Shown piece by piece: positions 6,326 to 11,259 of a DNA stretch of 11,259 nucleotides (its first letter is position 1; each line of letters opens with the position of its first letter). Under the pieces are notes generated by a model, which was given only the letters and a program-made list of their open reading frames with translations, did not search any database and was not told where the DNA came from. The DNA is from Victivallis vadensis (GTDB lineage: Bacteria > Verrucomicrobiota > Lentisphaeria > Victivallales > GWF2-50-93), in the NCBI GenBank assembly GCA_020718525.1, contig DYRX01000118.1, positions 1 to 11,259 on the forward strand, read 5' to 3'. A program made the position numbers and the translations under genes.

Positions 6326-6897
6326 GCTCCCCTCCTGGTCTTGTTCTTGCGTCCGCATCTCCTCAGCGGAACAAAATTCTTTCGCAGATGCAGTGCGAAT
6401 TTATTTCATTGAATCCATGCGTTGAAGAGTCGTCGGACGAGAGACCCTACTACTCGCAGACTCCATTCCTGAACGCCCTTAAAAAAGCTCTCCGCGTTTC
6501 CGAGGATTATCCGTCATCCTATGTCATTGGCGCCGACACCGTGATCGAATTCAGCGGCTCCTCGATTGGAAAGCCGAAGGATGCCGATGACGCAGTGGAA
6601 ATACTGAAAAAACTTTCAGGAAAGAGACACAGCGTAATCACTGCGGTGGCGCTCGTCCATAGAAAAAACGGTCTCAGATGCGTTTTCGCGGATCTCAGCA
6701 TTGTCGCAATGAAGGAGCTTGACGAGTCCCTCATTCGAAAATATATGGATTCGACAAATGTCCTCGACAAAGCAGGTGCCTATGCGATCCAGGAAAACGG
6801 ATCCATGATTATAAGCGGGATAGAGGGCTCCTACGACAACATCGTCGGACTGCCCTCGGAAAAACTTAAAATCGCATTGGATGCGCACTGCCGGTAA
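6322..6897 (+). CDS. maf: Maf-family nucleoside triphosphate pyrophosphatase
   Basis: A 191-residue protein, the normal Maf length. Maf enzymes hydrolyse non-canonical and some canonical NTPs to NMP and pyrophosphate, and were first linked to septum formation. Visible motifs are LASASPQR (9-16), GADTV (70-74) with the catalytic Asp72, GKPKD (83-87), LDKAGAYAIQENG (148-160) and IEGSYDNIVGLP (167-178). The DKAGAY-IQ block is the YhdE/MafA type (dTTP/UTP preference) rather than the YceF type; specificity is inferred from that. It begins with GTG in a four-base GTGA overlap with the preceding stop and has no good ribosome binding site, so it probably depends on coupling. It is the last gene of the acc operon; the next 366 bases are non-coding. 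Confidence 0.93.
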   Translation: MSSPPGLVLASASPQRNKILSQMQCEFISLNPCVEESSDERPYYSQTPFLNALKKALRVSEDYPSSYVIGADTVIEFSGSSIGKPKDADDAVEILKKLSGKRHSVITAVALVHRKNGLRCVFADLSIVAMKELDESLIRKYMDSTNVLDKAGAYAIQENGSMIISGIEGSYDNIVGLPSEKLKIALDAHCR

Positions 6898-7020
6898 ATA
6901 TTCGCCGGACTATGTAGTTCAGCTAATCTTCACACAGTATGGATTCAGTAGACGAATGTAGCTTACTCCTTTGAAACTGCCGTTGGTGTTCAGCGTGTTC
7001 TTTCTGGCAGTTTAATTCTG

Positions 7021-7042
7021 AAAAAACTGCGGAAGCCGCAGT
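7021..7042 (-). terminator. Terminator-like hairpin facing the - strand
   Basis: Read on the - strand, ACTGCGG-ctt-CCGCAGT forms a perfect 7-bp stem with a 3-base loop, followed directly by a run of six T (7026 down to 7021, one shared with the stem). This is the classic intrinsic-terminator form. No - strand gene lies upstream of it (to the right), so it would terminate an unknown antisense or small RNA. Otherwise it is simply part of a + strand structure. Confidence 0.4.
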
Positions 7043-7116
7043 CAGTTGCTGGATATTTGCTAGAAAATCAATAAAGCATGCCGAGGCGTTCCCGACACCG
7101 ACTTTTTTGGCAAAGA

Positions 7117-7146
7117 CTCGGGCATTGATCTTTCCGAGCTTTTTTT
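7117..7146 (+). terminator. Putative intrinsic terminator with alternative pairing partner
   Basis: CTCGG (7117-7121) pairs with CCGAG (7134-7138) across a 12-base loop, followed by C and seven T (7140-7146). The stem is short (5 bp). An A-rich run before it (7112-7114) can extend pairing with the U-tract. An upstream CCGAG (7081-7085) could compete for the same CTCGG. It probably ends transcripts from the acc operon or from an RNA gene in this gap. Confidence 0.45.
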
Positions 7147-7167
7147 CAAATAGTTCACGGCTTCTTC

Positions 7168-7210
7168 TTTGCAAGTCGTCTTGACGCGTTATATTTGTGC
7201 TGTCTTTTAT
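7168..7210 (+). promoter_or_regulatory. Putative promoter(s) of the response regulator-hflX-clc unit
   Basis: Two overlapping candidates. One is TTGACG (7181-7186), 18 bases, TTTTAT (7205-7210). The other is TTTGCA (7168-7173), 16 bases, TATATT (7190-7195). Both lie just after the U-tract ending at 7146 and about 55-70 bases before the response-regulator ATG. Neither matches the consensus fully. Confidence 0.35.
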
Positions 7211-7263
7211 CCGGCTTTTTCATGCGGGTTGTCCAATGGCGGCTCATTTCAGGAAGGTGATGA

Positions 7264-7674
7264 ATGAATCCAAGCGAAAAGTTGAAGAGCAAACTGCCCG
7301 GCGGCACCGAGACGATCATGCTCGTGGACGATCAGGACGCGATCTGGGATTTCATGATCGAGGCGCTCCAGACCCTGGGCTATTCTGTGATACTGGCGGA
7401 AAACGGTCTCGACGCTGTTGAAATATACCGGAGCAACCCGGGTCAGATAGACTGCGTGATACTCGACATGATCATGCCCAAGATGGGCGGGCACAACACA
7501 TTCTACCAGCTCAAGACGCTGAATCCGGACGTCAAGGTCATACTTTCCAGCGGCTATGTCTCGCAGGAGGAGGTTGACGACCTCCTGAAGCAGGGAGCCA
7601 AGGCCTTCATTCCCAAGCCGCACAGGATAAGCGACATAGCGAAGGAGCTGAGGTCGGTTCTCGATGCCAAATAG
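7264..7674 (+). CDS. Single-domain response regulator (CheY-like receiver)
   Basis: A 136-residue protein that is one receiver domain (residues ~16-134) with no output domain. The acidic pair is Asp22-Asp23, the phosphoacceptor is Asp68 in ILDMIMPKMGG, the switch Ser is in ILSSGY (94-98), and the conserved lysine is Lys118 in IPKPH. The sequence GGTETIMLVDDQ and the SSGY/KP blocks are typical of receiver domains at the C-terminus of hybrid histidine kinases, here as a separate gene. AGGAAGG (7251-7257) is six bases before the ATG. It would act by phospho-dependent protein contacts or as a phosphorelay intermediate; no kinase is in this window. hflX begins 53 bases downstream. Confidence 0.93.
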   Translation: MNPSEKLKSKLPGGTETIMLVDDQDAIWDFMIEALQTLGYSVILAENGLDAVEIYRSNPGQIDCVILDMIMPKMGGHNTFYQLKTLNPDVKVILSSGYVSQEEVDDLLKQGAKAFIPKPHRISDIAKELRSVLDAK

Positions 7675-7684
7675 CTATTCCAAA

Positions 7685-7698
7685 GAGCCAGCTGGCTC
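7685..7698. repeat. 14-bp perfect palindrome before hflX
   Basis: GAGCCAGCTGGCTC is a perfect 14-base palindrome 11 bases after the response-regulator stop and 30 before the hflX ATG. In RNA it gives a 5-bp stem with a 4-base loop and no U-tract. It could be a protein-binding site or an intercistronic RNA hairpin. Confidence 0.5.
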
Positions 7699-7727
7699 CA
7701 CAAACAATCGCCTGCCGGTCCGCCGCC

Positions 7728-9023
7728 ATGATTGATCTACTCAAGGAAAACGCTCCCGCGTGCTCGACGGCATTCCATGTGGGAATCCAGGAGCCCGGCC
7801 TGATGCAGTTTTCGGCTCATGAACATCTCCACGAACTCAAGGAGCTGACAAAAACCCTCGGAATGAGCTCGAGCGGCGAAGAGATTGTCTTTCTGCGATC
7901 TCCGCAGGCCCAGCTCTTCATCGGCTCCGGAAAAGCCCAGGAAATAGCGGAAAAGGCGAAGGCGGTATTTTCAGACTGCATCGTTCTCGACTGCGAACTT
8001 AGTCCCTCGCAGCAGAGGAACTGGGAAAAGATCGCGAAACTTCCGGTCATAGACCGCCAGGAAATCATCATTGACATTTTTGCCCGCAGGGCGCTAACGC
8101 GCGAGGCGGTGATACAGGTCGAGCTTGCACGCATGCAATACATGCTTCCGCGCCTTGCGCGGGCGTGGGGGCACCTTTCCAGGCAGAAAGGCGGCGCAAT
8201 GGGCACCCGCGGCGAAGGCGAACAGCAGATCGAAGCCGACCGCAGAATCGTCAAAAACAGGATCGCGCATTATCAGAGAGAGCTGAAGCAGGTCAAGAAG
8301 AACAGGGAAAGCCAGAGGAAGCTCAGGGAGAGAAATCTTGTCCCGCACGCGGCGATAGTCGGCTATACCAACGCAGGAAAGTCCTCAATACTGAACCGTC
8401 TCTGCGGGGCGACTGTCCTGGTCGAGGACAAGCTCTTTGCAACCTTGGATCCCACGACAAGACAGCTCAGGCTCCCGGAAAACAGAAGCATACTGCTGAC
8501 AGACACGGTCGGCTTCATACGCAAGCTTCCGCACACACTTGTCGAGGCGTTCAAGTCAACGCTCGAAGAAGCCGCCCTCGCAGATTTCCTCATTCATGTC
8601 GTTGACATGAGCGATCCCTATTTCGAAGATCACCGGGAAACGACATTGTCCGTCCTCGCCGAACTCGGGGCGAAAGACAAGGAAATTCTGACCGTCTTCA
8701 ACAAGACCGACGTGATAGATGACATAGTTCTCAGAAGAAAGCTGGAGTCGCTCAATCCTGACGCCTTCTTTGTTTCAGCCGTGAAAGGCGATGGCATTGA
8801 CAAACTGCTCGCCGCCCTCTCGGAGAGATCCGTTGAGGCGCTTAGGAAGCTGAGCGTGGCAATCCCGCCGGACAGGCACGATATGATTTCCTTCGCCCAC
8901 AGAAACGCGGAAGTCATTTCGTCACAATATGCCGACGACGGCTCAGCCCTCATGACGATACTGATATCCTCGCGCTTTGTCCCATTGTTCACTCCGTTCT
9001 GCAAGGGGCGGGAGGGACGATGA
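7728..9023 (+). CDS. hflX: Ribosome-associated GTPase HflX
   Basis: A 431-residue GTPase. HflX binds the 50S subunit and splits stalled or hibernating 70S ribosomes, in the cytoplasm. The N-terminal HflX domain (~1-205) has FIGSGKAQEI (64-73), the LSPSQQRNWE and VIDRQEIIIDIFARRA segments, and the glycine-rich LSRQKGGAMGTRGEGE. A basic coiled-coil linker follows (~170-203). The G domain shows G1 GYTNAGKS (212-219), the switch-I threonine in ATLDPTT, G3 DTVGF (259-263), G4 NKTD (325-328) and G5 SAVKG (350-354). ATG 7728 has no recognisable Shine-Dalgarno and there is no better in-frame start upstream, so initiation may be leaderless-like or coupled. The C-terminal domain is short but of normal type. 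Its stop overlaps the clc start (ATGA). Confidence 0.96.
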   Translation: MIDLLKENAPACSTAFHVGIQEPGLMQFSAHEHLHELKELTKTLGMSSSGEEIVFLRSPQAQLFIGSGKAQEIAEKAKAVFSDCIVLDCELSPSQQRNWEKIAKLPVIDRQEIIIDIFARRALTREAVIQVELARMQYMLPRLARAWGHLSRQKGGAMGTRGEGEQQIEADRRIVKNRIAHYQRELKQVKKNRESQRKLRERNLVPHAAIVGYTNAGKSSILNRLCGATVLVEDKLFATLDPTTRQLRLPENRSILLTDTVGFIRKLPHTLVEAFKSTLEEAALADFLIHVVDMSDPYFEDHRETTLSVLAELGAKDKEILTVFNKTDVIDDIVLRRKLESLNPDAFFVSAVKGDGIDKLLAALSERSVEALRKLSVAIPPDRHDMISFAHRNAEVISSQYADDGSALMTILISSRFVPLFTPFCKGREGR

Positions 9024-11038
9024 GCGGTTCTTCGATGCAGGCTCCTTCTGAAAGCGAAACCCCATCATTGTGGCATCGCTTCAAGAAGTCCAACTATCTT
9101 TTCATGTCGGTCTCTGCCATGATTGTCGGAAGCGCGACAGGTCTTCTTTCTGTCATTTTCATTCTCGCCATCAAGCATCTCAGCATTTTTCTCCTGGAAT
9201 TGTCTGAAGGCAAATCCTGGCTTCTTCTGATTCTGCCTGCCTGCGGTGCCTTTTTTGTCGGCTACATCGTCAAATACCTGGCTCCGGAGGCAAAGGGGCA
9301 CGGAATTCCAGAGGTAATGCTTGCTGTCGCGCTCAGGAGGGGAATTATCCGCCCGTTTGTGGCAGTGGGCAAGATTTTAGCTTCAATCCTGACGATTGGC
9401 ACCGGCGGCTCTGCCGGGCGCGAGGGTCCGATAGTCCAGATTGGCGCGGCGGTCGGTTCTTCATATTCGCAGTTTCTCAAGCTTGGCGAGTCGCGCACGA
9501 TCACCCTCCTCTCGGCGGGGGCGGCGGCAGGAATTGCGGCGACATTCAACGCTCCGATAGCAGGAGTCATTTTTGTCACCGAAGTCATTATGAGGAACAG
9601 CGGCATCCGCGAATTCAGCTCTCTTGTGATCGCTTCGGTGAGCTCGTCCGTGATAAGCCATGCATTTCTAGGGAACGAGCCTGCCTTTCACATTCCGCAC
9701 CATGAAATGAGCAACGAGATGGAGCTTCCCCTTTTCGTCCTTCTTGGCGCAATATGCTCTCTCGTTGGAGTCCTGTTCATCCGCACCCTCTTCCTGAGCG
9801 AAATATTTTTTGACAAGCTGAAAAAGATTCCCTCAGTTTCCAAGCCCGTCATGGGGGCGCTCATATACGGTCCAATGCTTTTTCTTCTTCCACTGCTTTA
9901 CGGAGGAGGATTTCCCGGCATAGAGCTCGCCCTCAACGGAGAGCTGTGCATTTCCATTCTCATCATTCTCATTTTTGCAAAAATCATCGGCACGTCAATC
10001 TGCCTCGGAAGCGGCTCTTCGGGAGGTGTCTTCGCTCCGACTCTCTTCGTGGGAGCAATGACTGGCGCGGCATTCGGCAAAGTTGTAGCTGTAGTTTTCC
10101 CTGGCGGATCCGCCAACAGCGGCGCATATGCTGTCATTGGCATGGCGGCTGTCTTCGCCGCCTGCGACAGGGCTCCCGTCACCGCCATTCTTCTTGTCTT
10201 CGAGATGACCCGGGACTACAGCATGATCCTCCCGCTGATGTTTGCATCGGTCGTCAGCGCCCTCCTTGCCGAATGGATGCACAAGGAAAGCATATACACC
10301 TGCAAGCTCAAGGCCAGGGGGATTGATCTGAATTTGGCGGAGGGGAAGAACATACTCGAACTGATCAAGGTCAAAGACTGCATGACACCCTTCGGCCAAT
10401 GCTTCTCGGTGCCGCCGTATCTCCCCCTCAAGGACATGGAATCGCACTTCATGCACAATCAGAAAAGGACTGCTCTCGTCGTCTCGTCCGACGGCAAGCT
10501 CATGGGCATGATGCTCATCAAGGATCTCTATTCAAGGCAGGAACTGCTCCACTCCGGAATCGTCTCGGACATCGCCAGGAAAAAACTGGTGACGCTCGAG
10601 CCCGACGACAGCCTTGAAGAGGCCGCCCTCATCTTTGCATCGAGCAATTTCGACTCCATCCCGGTCATGTCCAACAAGCGCAGGAAAATCTGCATCGGCG
10701 AACTGAGCAGAAACAATCTCGCCGACGCATGCTCCAAGGCTTTCGCAAGCGGAGAAACAAGAAAAAAACACATCGGCAAGTTGAAGATTGAAGACGCGTC
10801 CCAGACGGAGTTTGCAGAATACGCAATACACGAAGACGACAGCGCGTCGGGAAAGACGATCGCCGAGCTCAGTCTTCCCGAAAAATGCAACATTGTCGCT
10901 TTATACAGGGGAAAAGAAATCATCGCGCCGAGAGGCTCGACAGATCTCAGACCCGGAGACACCGTGCTCGCGCTCTGCGAGGACGAGGAAGATTTCATCG
11001 CCGCTCTCAAAAAGAATTATGGCTCTTCAGATAAATAA
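9020..11038 (+). CDS. ClC-family anion channel/transporter with CBS pair and RCK_C tail
   Basis: A 672-residue membrane protein. Residues ~25-425 are the ClC membrane domain. Hallmarks are GHGIPEV (93-99), GREGP (133-137) with the gating Glu135, FNAPIAGVIF (176-185), GSGSSGGVFAP (330-340) and Tyr426 in ESIY. Relative to E. coli CLC-ec1, the Ser107 position is His94, and the internal proton glutamate E203 position is Val189 (after Glu188). Retaining Glu135 allows proton-coupled exchange, but the missing internal glutamate leaves channel versus exchanger open. The cytoplasmic tail has two CBS motifs (~450-505 and ~513-572), which commonly bind adenine nucleotides. An RCK_C/TrkA_C-like domain follows (~585-665; SLPEKCNIVALYRGKEIIAP, DLRPGDTVLALC). 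GGGAGGG precedes the ATG, which overlaps the hflX stop by four bases, so the two are co-translated. Confidence 0.95.
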   Translation: MSGSSMQAPSESETPSLWHRFKKSNYLFMSVSAMIVGSATGLLSVIFILAIKHLSIFLLELSEGKSWLLLILPACGAFFVGYIVKYLAPEAKGHGIPEVMLAVALRRGIIRPFVAVGKILASILTIGTGGSAGREGPIVQIGAAVGSSYSQFLKLGESRTITLLSAGAAAGIAATFNAPIAGVIFVTEVIMRNSGIREFSSLVIASVSSSVISHAFLGNEPAFHIPHHEMSNEMELPLFVLLGAICSLVGVLFIRTLFLSEIFFDKLKKIPSVSKPVMGALIYGPMLFLLPLLYGGGFPGIELALNGELCISILIILIFAKIIGTSICLGSGSSGGVFAPTLFVGAMTGAAFGKVVAVVFPGGSANSGAYAVIGMAAVFAACDRAPVTAILLVFEMTRDYSMILPLMFASVVSALLAEWMHKESIYTCKLKARGIDLNLAEGKNILELIKVKDCMTPFGQCFSVPPYLPLKDMESHFMHNQKRTALVVSSDGKLMGMMLIKDLYSRQELLHSGIVSDIARKKLVTLEPDDSLEEAALIFASSNFDSIPVMSNKRRKICIGELSRNNLADACSKAFASGETRKKHIGKLKIEDASQTEFAEYAIHEDDSASGKTIAELSLPEKCNIVALYRGKEIIAPRGSTDLRPGDTVLALCEDEEDFIAALKKNYGSSDK

Positions 11039-11259
11039 TTACATTGTTTTACTGAAAAATATCAATGGAAAAATGGAGATCTGCAGAACTTAGGACATCT
11101 GAATCCGCGAGATCGTAAAAACAGCGAGATTTAATTGTATCATCTTTATAATCAAGGAATAACAATATATGATTCTTGCTACTTATCCGATTTGACACGT
11201 GAAAATGGAAGTGGCACTTTTTTAGCCGCGGAGTGGCGGAGGGACCTAGCCTATGGTTT
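11039..11259. other. AT-rich non-coding window end
   Basis: 221 bases after the clc stop with no supportable gene and no clear terminator for clc. TATAAT occurs at 11147-11152 without a matching -35. A perfect TTGACA occurs at 11192-11197 without a good -10. AAGTGGCACTT (11209-11219), running into six T (11218-11223), is at best a weak hairpin. The final ~30 bases turn GC-rich (GCGGAGTGGCGGAGGGACC), which may be the start of an element cut by the window edge. Confidence 0.4.

Larger units (their letters stand above)
6898..7263 (+). other. Non-coding, structure-rich intergenic region
   Basis: 366 bases with no supportable gene. It holds an 8-bp inverted repeat AAACTGCC (6974-6981) / GGCAGTTT (7006-7013). 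A 7-bp hairpin ACTGCGG-aag-CCGCAGT follows at 7026-7042. A CCGAG / CTCGG / CCGAG series (7081-7085, 7117-7121, 7134-7138) ends in seven T. Candidate promoter words lie at 7168-7210. It is more AT-rich than the flanking genes. It could be a long 3' UTR of the acc operon, a small RNA gene, or a leader of the response regulator. No known riboswitch or tRNA was recognised. Confidence 0.5.

Noticed and set aside
6905..6965. tRNA-like words (TAGTTCAGCTAA) just after maf
   Set aside because: The D-arm-like phrase has no pairing D-stem, no T-loop (TTCRANY) and no acceptor stem, so no cloverleaf can be drawn.
6923..7174. Open frame of 83 codons on the - strand in the acc-response regulator gap
   Set aside because: It uses a TTG start, has no recognisable family, and runs through the 7021-7042 terminator-like hairpin, which would stop its transcript mid-gene. 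More likely chance.
11169..11195. Eight-codon leader peptide (ATG 11169, AAGGA upstream)
   Set aside because: It has no run of a regulatory amino acid, no attenuator after it, and the TATAAT at 11147 would start transcription too close to the supposed ribosome site.
11225..11259. End of a tRNA-Ser on the - strand (reads CCTCCGCCA)
   Set aside because: The bases before it lack a T-loop and a T-stem in the correct register; only the terminal CCGCCA resembles a tRNA end.
1..11259. Mobile elements, CRISPR arrays, toxin-antitoxin or defence systems
   Set aside because: No transposase, integrase, direct-repeat array or known defence domain is visible on either strand; the gene content is core metabolism, translation and transport.

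Overview
All the protein genes I can support in this window lie on the + strand. They fall into four apparent transcription units in a bacterial chromosome of roughly balanced base composition. The gene order aroQ-accB-accC-Asp23 resembles the accBC-yqhY neighbourhood of Firmicutes, but it also occurs in other deep bacterial lineages. The AraC regulator with a long helical linker, the hybrid-kinase-style receiver and the ClC-CBS-RCK_C transporter would fit a PVC-type bacterium such as Lentisphaerota. That placement is inference; no rRNA or other phylogenetic marker is present.

Layout. (1) Positions 1-1495 hold the 3' part of an AraC-family regulator. One base after it comes a 293-aa protein with the fold signature and four-cysteine iron-sulfur pattern of RecB/Cas4-type PD-(D/E)XK nucleases. 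Its catalytic D-x-K has become S-F-N, so it is probably a pseudo-nuclease. (2) Positions 1676-2953 are a stand-alone hexameric-type glutamate dehydrogenase with its own leader and a very strong ribosome binding site. (3) Positions 3035-6897 are a tightly packed operon: type II 3-dehydroquinase, biotin carboxyl carrier protein, biotin carboxylase, an Asp23/Gls24-family protein, a membrane-anchored AmaP-like protein with its own Asp23-like domain, and a Maf nucleotide pyrophosphatase. It joins shikimate and fatty-acid precursor supply to an envelope-associated Asp23/AmaP pair. (4) Positions 7264-11038 hold a single-domain response regulator, the ribosome-associated GTPase HflX, and a ClC anion transporter with a cytoplasmic CBS-CBS-RCK_C tail that overlaps hflX by four bases.

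The main non-coding region is 6898-7263. It contains several inverted repeats, a CCGAG/CTCGG/CCGAG arrangement that could form alternative hairpins ending in a U-tract (+ strand), and a second terminator-like hairpin facing the - strand. It is the best candidate for an undescribed RNA element here. The last ~220 bases (11039-11259) are AT-rich with no supportable gene.

Most of the window is well-recognised core metabolism. The strongest candidates for something new are the apparently dead Fe-S nuclease paired with the AraC regulator, and the structured 6.9-7.2 kb intergenic region.
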